Shown piece by piece: positions 56,971 through 64,000 of a DNA stretch of 64,000 nucleotides (its first letter is position 1; each line of letters opens with the position of its first letter). The stretch is taken from positions 1-64,000 of the forward strand of contig NZ_WUEG01000016.1 in assembly GCF_010468565.1 (NCBI RefSeq). Reading direction: 5' to 3'. The position numbers were made by a program, and so were the translations under genes. Source of the DNA: Allomuricauda sp. TY007 (lineage in GTDB: Bacteria; Bacteroidota; Bacteroidia; Flavobacteriales; Flavobacteriaceae). The notes under the pieces are model-generated. The model worked only from the letters and a program-made list of their open reading frames with translations, had not been told where the DNA came from and made no database searches.

Positions 56971-57153
56971 TTATTTCTCATTGGGTTCTGCCAAAGCACT
57001 TCCCAAATCGAAATTCCTTTTGTGATCAGTAGTGTTACCAATTAAAAGGGAATCCACAGTTTTAAAGAACGTCAACTTTAAAATTTGATATAATCGTGAT
57101 GGTATCACCATCATATCTTCTGCTAAAGTAGAGCGTAAAATTAAATTCAGCAA
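56971..57153 (-). pseudogene. possible short gene or remnant, unassigned
   Basis: A 60-codon frame with a TTG start ends ALAEPNEK. It contains LLIGNTTDHKRNFDL, faintly like the GN-x2-DH-x2-N motif of HipA-type kinases. That resemblance is short and may be chance. In favour of a transcript is the minus-strand terminator 190 bp downstream. It could equally be an ncRNA or a decayed gene. Confidence 0.25.
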
Positions 57154-57214
57154 CTTTTCAAAGCATTAAAAATCAACACAATATGAACCATAGTTATTAA
57201 CAATTGTTCATAAA

Positions 57215-57239
57215 AAAAGCACCCAATTTGGGTGCTTTT
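57215..57239 (-). terminator. rho-independent terminator after L19
   Basis: A perfect 10-bp stem, AAAAGCACCC / GGGTGCTTTT, has a 5-base loop. On the minus strand it is followed by a 7-T run. Confidence 0.88.
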
Positions 57240-57260
57240 ACATGTTGTAGTGGATATTGA

Positions 57261-57611
57261 TTATCCCTTAACTTCTTTGATACGTGCCTTTTTACCGGTA
57301 AGACCTCTAAAGTAGAAGATTCTAGATCTACGTACTTTACCTTTTTTGTTTACTTCAATTCTTTGCAAAGCCGGCATGTTTACCGGGAAAATTCTTTCCA
57401 CACCTACGGTACCTGACATTTTGCGGATGGTAAAGGTTTCAGTGGCACCGCTCCCTCTACGTTGTATCACTACACCTTTAAAGAACTGGGTACGTGTTTT
57501 TTCACCTTCTTTGATTTCGTAATAAACAGTGATGGTATCACCAGCTGAAAATTTTGGAAATTCTTTTTTTGGAACAAATTCGTCTTCAACAAATTTTACT
57601 AAGGATTCCAT
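57261..57611 (-). CDS. rplS: 50S ribosomal protein L19
   Basis: This 116-residue ribosomal protein at the 30S-50S interface has the family core FSAGDTITVYYEIKEGEKTR near 20-40 and FTIRKMSGTVGVERIFP near 60-80, ending in a basic KKGKVRRSRIFYFRGLTGKK. It follows trmD on the same strand as in many bacteria. The 134-bp gap holds a good promoter, so it can also be expressed alone. Confidence 0.97.
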   Translation of the reverse strand: MESLVKFVEDEFVPKKEFPKFSAGDTITVYYEIKEGEKTRTQFFKGVVIQRRGSGATETFTIRKMSGTVGVERIFPVNMPALQRIEVNKKGKVRRSRIFYFRGLTGKKARIKEVKG

Positions 57612-57681
57612 TTTTGTTTTTTTTAGCGTTTTTTACAAGACCAACTTTCACGGATTTCGTCAGAGGTTGATTTTGAGATTG

Positions 57682-57711
57682 CAAAAGTAATGCAATATTT
57701 AGAAATTGCAA
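57682..57711 (-). promoter_or_regulatory. Bacteroidota-type promoter for L19
   Basis: On the minus strand, TTG (57711-57709), a 19-bp spacer and TACTTTTG (57689-57682) match the TTG-N17-23-TAnnTTTG consensus. The rplS start is 70 bp further on. Confidence 0.72.
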
Positions 57712-57745
57712 GTGGTTTTTTCCGTTTTTGAGCTCCGAACTGCTT

Positions 57746-58423
57746 TTATTTTCCTAAAAGGTCGGGCCTTCTTTGCTGGGTACGTTCCAAAGCTTGTTGT
57801 TCCCGCCATTTTTCAATTTCGGGAAAGTTGCCGCTCAAGAGAATTTTCGGCACTTCCATTCCCTTGTATTCCGATGGTCTTGTGTACACGGGCGGAGCCA
57901 ATAGGTTATCCTGAAAAGTATCCGTGAGGGCAGAGGTTTCATCGTTCAACACGCCAGGTAACAATCGAATTACGGCATCGCACAATATGGCGGCCGCAAG
58001 TTCACCTCCCGACAACACATAATCGCCAATGGAAATCTCACGGGTAACAAACATATCTCTTACCCGTTGGTCCACACCTTTGTAATGACCACAAAGCACA
58101 ATAATGTTCTTTTTCATGGAAACCTCATTGGCCATTCCCTGGTTGAGCGTGTTGCCATCTGGCGTCATGTAAATGACTTCGTCGTACTCCCTTTCGGATT
58201 TTAGTTGGGAAATGCATTTATCGATTGGTTCTACCATCATTACCATGCCTGCACCTCCTCCAAACTGATAATCATCTACCTGTTTGTAGTTTCCAGTGGA
58301 GTAGTCCCTTAAATTGTGAAAATGTACCTCTACCAACCCTTTTTCTATGGCCCGTTTTAAAATGGAGGCTTCAAAAGGGCTTTTTAAAAGTTCGGGAAGT
58401 ACGGTTATAATGTCGATGCGCAT
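57746..58423 (-). CDS. trmD: tRNA (guanine37-N1)-methyltransferase
   Basis: TrmD methylates G37 next to the anticodon in tRNAs reading CNN codons, preventing frameshifts. This SPOUT enzyme has 225 residues. The trefoil-knot SAM site is shown by [10 protein letters not shown] near 55, [13 protein letters not shown] near 109 and [13 protein letters not shown] near 130. Start [13 protein letters not shown] at 58423 is preferred; an ATG two codons upstream is also in frame. It precedes rplS; the rimM/rpsP part of the usual operon is not adjacent. Confidence 0.96.
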   Translation of the reverse strand: MRIDIITVLPELLKSPFEASILKRAIEKGLVEVHFHNLRDYSTGNYKQVDDYQFGGGAGMVMMVEPIDKCISQLKSEREYDEVIYMTPDGNTLNQGMANEVSMKKNIIVLCGHYKGVDQRVRDMFVTREISIGDYVLSGGELAAAILCDAVIRLLPGVLNDETSALTDTFQDNLLAPPVYTRPSEYKGMEVPKILLSGNFPEIEKWREQQALERTQQRRPDLLGK

Positions 58424-58521
58424 GGACATGGCTGCAGTATTAATTCACCCCAAAAGTAGTGAATGCTGGCAATAACAATAAGTGTAAAATACATTTTTAC
58501 ACCTTGTCGGCTTTTCGTTTT

Positions 58522-58956
58522 TTAATTAATTCCTCGAGGTAACTCAATTGTTTCAAGAAATTTTAGAGCATTTTCTTCCACAAATGGCTTAGAGGCTTTC
58601 CTTGGATTCCATCCATTTGAATTAAAATATTTAATGAGTTCAGCTATTACGGCTGGTCGATTCAAATTAATATCAACATGGTCCGTTTGTGGTTTCTTGT
58701 CGGCTCTAGGTTTAAACAACCAAATCACCCCGTCTGGGTAACCAACACACCACTTTTCTTTTTCAATATCAGTTTTTAGAATTAAGTTATCTTCTTCTCT
58801 GAAAAACAACTGAAGTGGTGAATTTTTGAATCCTTCAAGATAAACAGTGACCTTTTCGACACATTTTGAGTATTCAAATTCAGTTAAATGATGGTGCTCG
58901 CGTTTCCACAAATAAGTTTCACCATCTATTTTGATTTTTCTTAATTTATTTTTCAT
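58522..58956 (-). CDS. Hypothetical protein
   Basis: The 144-residue cytosolic protein has several aromatic and charged segments: WKREHHHLTEFEYSKCVEKV near 18, KWCVGYPDGVIWLFKPRADK near 68 and ELIKYFNSNGWNPRKASKPF near 108. The C-terminal half has an unusual surplus of Asn and Lys. I do not recognise the family. It lies 98 bp upstream of trmD on the same strand and 71 bp downstream of the coiled-coil protein's stop, past a terminator. Confidence 0.65.
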   Translation of the reverse strand: MKNKLRKIKIDGETYLWKREHHHLTEFEYSKCVEKVTVYLEGFKNSPLQLFFREEDNLILKTDIEKEKWCVGYPDGVIWLFKPRADKKPQTDHVDINLNRPAVIAELIKYFNSNGWNPRKASKPFVEENALKFLETIELPRGIN

Positions 58957-58996
58957 TCATCTTGTACTTAATGAAAGCGGAATCTTGGTATAAAAG

Positions 58997-59023
58997 AAAG
59001 GCTTCCTTTTTGGGGAAGCCTTT
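58997..59023 (-). terminator. rho-independent terminator
   Basis: A 10-bp perfect stem, AAAGGCTTCC / GGAAGCCTTT, has a 7-base loop. On the minus strand it is followed by TCTTTT. It ends the coiled-coil membrane protein gene. Confidence 0.85.
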
Positions 59024-59027
59024 ATTC

Positions 59028-59633
59028 TTATTTTTTCTGTTTGTTGAGCTCGTCCTGAAGCTGGCGGCTGATCTTTTGCTCACGCTCCAAAGCCCGTCGC
59101 CTATGGTTTTGGTATTCTTCCTCTAAATCGGCAAGGGCAGATTTGGCTTGTTGCGTCAAGAAATTACTATTTCTAAATCGGTAGATAAAGAATAGCAAAA
59201 GCAGCAACAATCCAAAAATGATGGACCACAGGATAAAATTATAGGTTCCTTTGCTGATCAGGGCACCAAAAAATGAAATACTGTCCTTTTCTTCGGTAAC
59301 GGCGTTCAGTTTATTGGTGGTTTCCTGCAATTTGCCGTTAAGGTCCTCTATTTCGGCATCGTTGGCCGTAATGGTTGCCGATAGATCTTTGATGGTTCTG
59401 TTGGCAGTTTCTATGGAATCAAAAATGTTCTTCTTGGTTTCGTAGAGATCTGACAACTTAACGACTTCGTAGCGGATACCATTGGCCCGGTAGTTCCCCG
59501 ACTTTCTTTCCAACTCTTCCAATTGTCCCCTTAGGGTATTGTCTACTTCATCGGTAGATTCCTCTTCCTGGGCGTGGATAGTGATGGATGGGATAAGTAA
59601 GGCTAAGGCAAATAAAATGCGTAAATACTTCAT
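59028..59633 (-). CDS. Exported coiled-coil membrane protein of unknown function
   Basis: The 201-residue protein has a signal peptide (about 1-21, ending IHAQE) and a predicted coiled coil (about 30-120: LEELERKSG, DAEIEDLNGKLQETTNKL). A single membrane helix follows (about 136-157, FILWSIIFGLLLLLLFFIY) and then a charged helical tail (LADLEEEYQNHRRRALE). This is not a tRNA methyltransferase, although such proteins are sometimes so labelled because they sit near trmD. ATG at 59633 is preferred over the TTG two codons before. Confidence 0.75.
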   Translation of the reverse strand: MKYLRILFALALLIPSITIHAQEEESTDEVDNTLRGQLEELERKSGNYRANGIRYEVVKLSDLYETKKNIFDSIETANRTIKDLSATITANDAEIEDLNGKLQETTNKLNAVTEEKDSISFFGALISKGTYNFILWSIIFGLLLLLLFFIYRFRNSNFLTQQAKSALADLEEEYQNHRRRALEREQKISRQLQDELNKQKK

Positions 59634-59741
59634 GTTCAATAATGTTCTCGTATTAAATTTAGATTAAGGGTGGGACGAAATTACATCAATATAGCAAATT
59701 TCAAAAAAGAAAACTGCTTCTTTGAACAAATTCGTACCCTA

Positions 59742-61190
59742 CTAATAATACGTATAACGCCTAACTTTCGCTATATATTTTGCCAATCGAACTACTTGAT
59801 GGGAATATCCATACTCATTATCGTACCAAATATAGAGCACAACATTTTTACCTCCGGGTGAAACAATGGTGGCCTTACTGTCATAAATTGATGGTGCCGT
59901 GGTGCCTACAATATCCGAAGAAACCAATTCATTGCTCAATGCATATTTGATTTGTTCCACCAAATCCCCCTCCAAGGCATATTTTTTAATCAGTGTATCC
60001 ACCCCTTCTTTTGATGTTTTGTTCTTTACCTCCAAATTAAGAATGGCCAATGAACCATTGGGAACTGGAACCCTGATTGCGTTTGAGGTCAGCTTTCCCT
60101 TTAAAGATGGGAGTGCCTTGGCAACGGCAGAACCGGCCCCTGTTTCGGTAATTACCATGTTGAGGGCTGCTGCACGACCGCGGCGATACTTTTTGTGCAT
60201 ATTGTCCACCAAATTTTGGTCGTTTGTATAGGCATGGATGGTTTCCAAATGTCCTTTTTTGATGCCCAAAGAATCCTCGATTACTTTTAAAATGGGGGTA
60301 ATGGCATTGGTGGTACACGAAGCGGCGGAGTAGATTTTAGTTTTGTCTGGGTCAAAATCCTTGTGGTTTACGCCATGTACAATATTGGGCACTTCTTTAC
60401 CGGGAGCGGTAAGCAATACTTTGCTGGCTCCTTTGGATTTTAGGTGTCTGGATAGTTCCTTGTTGTCCCTAAAAGCCCCTGTATTGTCAATAATTAAGGC
60501 ATTGGTAATACCATGTATGGTGTAATCGATATCCTCGGGTTGATTGGCGCTTATAATCTTTACTGTGGTACCATTGATTACAAGGGCTTGTTTTTCCTCG
60601 TCAACGTCCACAGTTCCCGTAAAAGGGCCGTGTACCGAATCGGTTTTAAGAAGGGCCGCTCTTTTTTCGAGCACGTCTTTGTTCAATCCCCCTCTAATTA
60701 CAATGGCACGTAATCGCAACTGGTTGCCCCTACCGGTTTTGGCCATGAGTTCTCTTGCCACCAAACGGCCTATACGTCCAAAGCCATAGAGCACAACATC
60801 TTTTGGTTTTATGGCCTTGGTGGATTGTGCATCCTTTAGCTTGTCGATAACAAAGGCCTTTACATTTAAATGTGCATTTTGATTGGAATGGTACTCATAG
60901 GTCAACTTGCCAATGTCCAGTTTAGCGGGAGGGAGGTTGATGTCGTTGATCGCCCTTAAAATTTCCACGGAATCGAAAATGGACATGGGTTTTTGGACAA
61001 ATTCGCCAGCGTACTCGTGCAGGTTGATAATGTCGCTCACATTTTTGTCTATGATCTGATTTTTGAACAAAACCACCTCAATGGCCTTATCGTACCAGAG
61101 ATCGCTTATGATTTTTATAAATTCTGTGGTTGCTTTTCTTCTATCTGCTTGAAAGGCAAGTTCTTTTTCGTAAGAAACATTGTTGTTCAT
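59742..61190 (-). CDS. Glyceraldehyde-3-phosphate dehydrogenase, long form
   Basis: This NAD(P)-dependent enzyme of glycolysis or gluconeogenesis has 482 residues: the usual 340-residue GAPDH core preceded by about 130 extra residues. The Rossmann motif GFGRIG is at 136-141, the catalytic SCTTN at 291-295 (Cys 292) and the WYDNEYGYSHQVV ending near 460. The N-terminal extension is helical, with no known domain, and is shared with a GAPDH group found in Bacteroidota and pseudomonads. It may act in the gluconeogenic direction. No operon partners are evident. Confidence 0.95.
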   Translation of the reverse strand: MNNNVSYEKELAFQADRRKATTEFIKIISDLWYDKAIEVVLFKNQIIDKNVSDIINLHEYAGEFVQKPMSIFDSVEILRAINDINLPPAKLDIGKLTYEYHSNQNAHLNVKAFVIDKLKDAQSTKAIKPKDVVLYGFGRIGRLVARELMAKTGRGNQLRLRAIVIRGGLNKDVLEKRAALLKTDSVHGPFTGTVDVDEEKQALVINGTTVKIISANQPEDIDYTIHGITNALIIDNTGAFRDNKELSRHLKSKGASKVLLTAPGKEVPNIVHGVNHKDFDPDKTKIYSAASCTTNAITPILKVIEDSLGIKKGHLETIHAYTNDQNLVDNMHKKYRRGRAAALNMVITETGAGSAVAKALPSLKGKLTSNAIRVPVPNGSLAILNLEVKNKTSKEGVDTLIKKYALEGDLVEQIKYALSNELVSSDIVGTTAPSIYDSKATIVSPGGKNVVLYIWYDNEYGYSHQVVRLAKYIAKVRRYTYY

Positions 61191-61274
61191 TGATGATGGG
61201 TTGCGTTTGTGAAGTTGTAATTTTGGCTAAATTATATATTTCAAACGTTTTCGTAAAACATATTGGGCATAAAA

Positions 61275-61299
61275 AAAGCGCCTTGTTTAAAGACGCTTT
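61275..61299 (-). terminator. rho-independent terminator after the HtrA protease
   Basis: AAAGCG (61275-61280) pairs with CGCTTT (61294-61299), with an inner CTT/AAG pairing. On the minus strand a 7-T run follows. Confidence 0.75.
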
Positions 61300-61319
61300 C
61301 AAGTGTTTTTTCTGCACTT

Positions 61320-62720
61320 TTACTGAAGTATCATATGTTCCTTTTCACCATTCTCATTGATCATGGTAAAACTGGTTCGTCCGTATCTGGATATTTCTCC
61401 AAAGTATTTTTTGGCATCGTTTATATCGTTGACTTTATTGCCATCAACTTCAATGATTACTTTGTTTCTTAAATCGTACCTTCCATAACTTTCGGGGACA
61501 TCGGTAATTTTTACGCCTTTGGACACTCCAAACTTTTTAATGTCTTCTTTGGACAGGTTTTTCACTCTAAAAGAAGTGGCGGGAAGGATGACGCTGTTTT
61601 GTTTTTTTAAGGTTACATTTTTAACTAGGCTTTTTCCATCTCTGTCCAAGGTAAGTTCAACCACATCACCAGGTCTTTTTGCAGAAAGATAACCTGTAAG
61701 TTCCGAGAATTTTCCAATATCTATATTGTCAATTTTTTTGATGACATCTCCTTCCTTCAAACCGGCATCATCTGCACCGGACTCTTCTTCCACACTAGAA
61801 ACATAAACACCTTCCAAGTCGTCAATTCCCATTTCCATGGCAGCTTCAGGGTTTAGGTTCCCCCCTCGAATACCCAAAAGTCCTTTTTGTACGTTGCCAT
61901 ACTCCATAATGTCTTCCACTACTTTTTTGGCAATATTGCTGGGTACGGCAAAGGCATATCCGATATATGAACCTGTTTGAGAAGTAATAGCTGTATTGAT
62001 TCCGATAAGGTCACCGTTGGTGTTTACCAAGGCACCACCACTATTTCCGGGGTTAACGGCAGCATCTGTTTGAATAAAGGATTGAGCCCCTGTTCGGGAA
62101 AGCGACCTTGCTTTGGCGCTTACAATTCCTGCAGTTACGGTTGACGTTAGGTTAAACGGATTGCCAACGGCCAATACCCATTCCCCGATTTTTGTATTGT
62201 CGGAATCTCCAAAAGCCAAATAGGGCAGAGCCTCTTCGGCATCAATTTTTAGAAGGGCAATATCTGAATCGGGGTCTGTACCGATTACTTCCGCCTCGTA
62301 GGATTTGTTATTGTTCAGCACCACTTCCAATTGACTTGAATTCGCAATTACGTGGTTATTGGTTACGATATATCCATCTGGAGAAATGATAACCCCGGAT
62401 CCTGTTCCCACTTGTGGGGTTTGTTGGCGCTCATACCCATAAAAGAATTCAGCTATGCTGGATGGCCCTCTACTGCTTATGGTCATATTTTTAACGTGCA
62501 CCACGGAGTTGACCGTTTTTTCGGCAGCGATGGTGAAATCAGCTTCGTTGATTCCGGCACCTTTGGCCGAAGTGTTCAAATTGCTCGTCGTAACAAAGGG
62601 TACTTCTTGTTCCGAAGTGACCCACTTATAGTTTTCTTTCTCAAAAAATAATTTGTAAGCCCCCAATGTAATTGCGCCAGCAAATACGGATACTAGGAAT
62701 AAACTCGCTATTTTCTTCAT
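61320..62720 (-). CDS. Periplasmic DegP/HtrA serine protease
   Basis: This 466-residue quality-control protease has an N-terminal membrane anchor or signal (about 5-25). The trypsin-like domain has the complete catalytic triad His 123 (TNNHVI), Asp 153 (DSDIALL) and Ser 227 (GNSGGA). It is followed by a PDZ domain (about 290-375; VYVSSVEEESGADDAGLKEGD) and a second, less typical PDZ-like region at the end. Start ATG 62720 is chosen for the signal; the open frame extends to 62831 but the extra residues do not fit. It is divergent from dapF. Confidence 0.94.
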   Translation of the reverse strand: MKKIASLFLVSVFAGAITLGAYKLFFEKENYKWVTSEQEVPFVTTSNLNTSAKGAGINEADFTIAAEKTVNSVVHVKNMTISSRGPSSIAEFFYGYERQQTPQVGTGSGVIISPDGYIVTNNHVIANSSQLEVVLNNNKSYEAEVIGTDPDSDIALLKIDAEEALPYLAFGDSDNTKIGEWVLAVGNPFNLTSTVTAGIVSAKARSLSRTGAQSFIQTDAAVNPGNSGGALVNTNGDLIGINTAITSQTGSYIGYAFAVPSNIAKKVVEDIMEYGNVQKGLLGIRGGNLNPEAAMEMGIDDLEGVYVSSVEEESGADDAGLKEGDVIKKIDNIDIGKFSELTGYLSAKRPGDVVELTLDRDGKSLVKNVTLKKQNSVILPATSFRVKNLSKEDIKKFGVSKGVKITDVPESYGRYDLRNKVIIEVDGNKVNDINDAKKYFGEISRYGRTSFTMINENGEKEHMILQ

Positions 62721-62855
62721 AATTCTATAATTATTTAACATTAAGCTCCAAACAAAATTAAAATAATTCAATTTTTGATCAGGTCGGTTTAACGCTGTTT
62801 TAACTCCAAAAAAAACCTTAAATAATCCCATATATTTGTTCCTTTGTAGATAATC

Positions 62856-63638
62856 ATGGAACTACAGTTTTTTAAATATCAAGGAACGGGAAACGATTTT
62901 GTAATTATCGACAATCGTCAACAAATATTTCCCAAAAATAATACCAAGCTCGTTGAGAAGCTTTGCGACCGAAGATTTGGCATAGGAGCAGATGGGCTGA
63001 TACTTCTTGAAAATGACAATATGTCGGATTTTAAGATGGTTTACTACAATGCCGATGGAGCTGAAAGCAGTATGTGCGGAAACGGAGGACGTTGTTTGGT
63101 GGCCTTTGCCCATTATTTGGGTGTGATTGATAGCGAAGCCACCTTTAATGCGGTTGATGGTTTGCACCATGCCACGGTAGAAGGAGATATTGTTAACTTA
63201 AAGATGATCGATGTAGATAAAATCCACGAAAAACAGAACCATAGTTTTTTGGATACCGGTTCCCCACACCATGTGCAAATCGTAACAGCACTGGAAAAGT
63301 TTGATGTACAAAAAGAAGGCAAAAAACTCCGTTACGGATTATATGGTCAGCCTGGAAGTAATATTAACTTTGTGGAGCAGACCAACGGCGATACTTTTGA
63401 TGTACGGACCTACGAAAGGGGAGTGGAGGGCGAGACCTTTTCCTGCGGTACAGGGGTAACCGCCGTGGCCTTGGCCATGCACCAATCTGGTAAAACCGCT
63501 GCCAACGAAGTCCATATCCATACCATTGGAGGGGATTTGGCCATTTCTTTCGAGAAAAAAGATGGAAAATACAGCAATATCTATTTAAAAGGTCCAGCCG
63601 TACAAGTATTTAAAGGAACTATCGAATGCTCAATCTAA
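62856..63638 (+). CDS. dapF: Diaminopimelate epimerase
   Basis: DapF converts LL- to meso-diaminopimelate for lysine and peptidoglycan. At 260 residues, it has the start FFKYQGTGNDFVIID and both catalytic cysteines, Cys 74 in MCGNGGRC and Cys 197 in SCGTGVTA. A -7 element TATATTTG (62831-62838) lies just upstream. The end of the gene overlaps the following acetyltransferase by 13 bp. Confidence 0.96.
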   Translation: MELQFFKYQGTGNDFVIIDNRQQIFPKNNTKLVEKLCDRRFGIGADGLILLENDNMSDFKMVYYNADGAESSMCGNGGRCLVAFAHYLGVIDSEATFNAVDGLHHATVEGDIVNLKMIDVDKIHEKQNHSFLDTGSPHHVQIVTALEKFDVQKEGKKLRYGLYGQPGSNINFVEQTNGDTFDVRTYERGVEGETFSCGTGVTAVALAMHQSGKTAANEVHIHTIGGDLAISFEKKDGKYSNIYLKGPAVQVFKGTIECSI

Positions 63639-64000
63639 AAGGAGAACAAATCTATTTGAGAGCTTTGGAGCCTACCGACCTCGATTTTCTGTACAAATTG
63701 GAAAACGACACATCGGTCTGGGAGGTGAGCGGTACGCTAAAACCTTATTCCAAAAAGGTGCTTCAATTATACCTGGACAATGCCCACAGGGATATTTACG
63801 ATGTAAAACAATTACGATTGTGCATCAGTAATCATCAAGATGAATGTATCGGGTTGATTGATTTATTCGATTTTGACCCGAAACATCGAAGGGCCGGTAT
63901 TGGAATCATTATTGTGGAACCTGGGGACCGAAACAAAGGTGCAGGAGCAGAAGCGTTGTCGCTTTTGTGTGACTATGCTTTCTCCACTTTGGATTTACAT
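63626..64000 (+). CDS. GNAT-family N-acetyltransferase (RimJ/RimL-like), partial
   Basis: This frame begins ATG at 63626 and runs off the right edge with 125 residues read. MLNLKGEQIYLRALEPTDLD is the usual start of RimJ/RimL-type acetyltransferases. IGLIDLFDFDPKHRRAGIGI and a run of Gly/Asn (GDRNKGAGAEAL) form the acetyl-CoA-binding region. It overlaps dapF by 13 bp, so the two are co-transcribed. The substrate is unknown. Confidence 0.88.
   Translation, partial: MLNLKGEQIYLRALEPTDLDFLYKLENDTSVWEVSGTLKPYSKKVLQLYLDNAHRDIYDVKQLRLCISNHQDECIGLIDLFDFDPKHRRAGIGIIIVEPGDRNKGAGAEALSLLCDYAFSTLDLH

Larger units (their letters stand above)
56635..57260. other. 626-bp gap with an orphan terminator
   Basis: No confident gene. 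A minus-strand terminator at 56743-56779 implies that something upstream of it (56780-57200) is transcribed leftward. The only frame there is a 60-codon TTG-started one (56971-57153, minus). A small hairpin TGATGGT/ACCATCA lies near 57100-57116. The plus-strand 77-codon frame (56731-56964) runs through the terminator and is not convincing. Confidence 0.5.

Overview
The window reads as chromosome from a marine Flavobacteriaceae bacterium (Bacteroidota). The signs are a type IX secretion (T9SS) type B adhesin followed by a PorP/SprF protein, several families largely confined to Bacteroidota (DUF4199, DUF4294, DUF6095, DUF6495, DUF2975 with YozG), a roughly 480-residue GAPDH, monomeric NADP-isocitrate dehydrogenase, zinc-free type B L31, and two promoters matching the Bacteroidota consensus TTG-N19-TAnnTTTG. 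A Muricauda/Allomuricauda-like genus is a guess; the family-level call is firmer. No rRNA, tRNA, CRISPR array or intact insertion sequence was seen.

Layout. 1-18 kb is mostly core metabolism on the minus strand: long-chain acyl-CoA synthetase, PurL, an RsmB-like methyltransferase, an ABC exporter, a phosphohexomutase and a family 2 glycosyltransferase. Between them lie a secreted M20 amidohydrolase and an AraC/SDR pair. 18-20 kb holds L31 type B and a GlmU-like protein.

19.7-32.4 kb is the main accessory region. A Nudix-fold regulator is divergent from a tight plus-strand operon that encodes a complete route from D-glucuronate to pyruvate and glyceraldehyde-3-phosphate: UxaC, an SDR-type fructuronate reductase, UxuA, KdgK and KDPG aldolase. 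The operon also encodes a TRAP transporter (DctP, DctQ, DctM). It continues into a two-domain DUF1080 (3-keto-glycoside hydrolase/lyase family) lipoprotein and two Tat-exported Gfo/Idh/MocA oxidoreductases. My reading is a periplasmic oxidise-then-cleave step that frees uronate, followed by TRAP import and cytoplasmic breakdown, with no SusCD pair or classical glycoside hydrolase nearby.

32.4-34.7 kb is a minus-strand block: a Cys4 MarR-like regulator, a gamma-glutamylcyclotransferase-fold protein, DUF2024, a secreted protein of unknown function and a small CxxC thioredoxin-fold protein. 35-43 kb has a Crp/Fnr regulator, then a surface locus: a stand-alone DUF4347 protein, a 1714-residue T9SS adhesin with 11 near-identical calcium-binding (thrombospondin type 3-like) repeats, and PorP/SprF.

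43-57 kb mixes regulators (DUF2975/YozG, and a second Nudix-fold regulator divergent from a carboxylesterase) with housekeeping genes (HisS, M42 aminopeptidase, GntP permease, Icd). 57-64 kb carries L19, TrmD, a coiled-coil membrane protein, GAPDH, a DegP/HtrA protease, DapF and a GNAT acetyltransferase cut by the window edge. Several intergenic gaps hold dispersed palindromic repeats and low-complexity repeated words.
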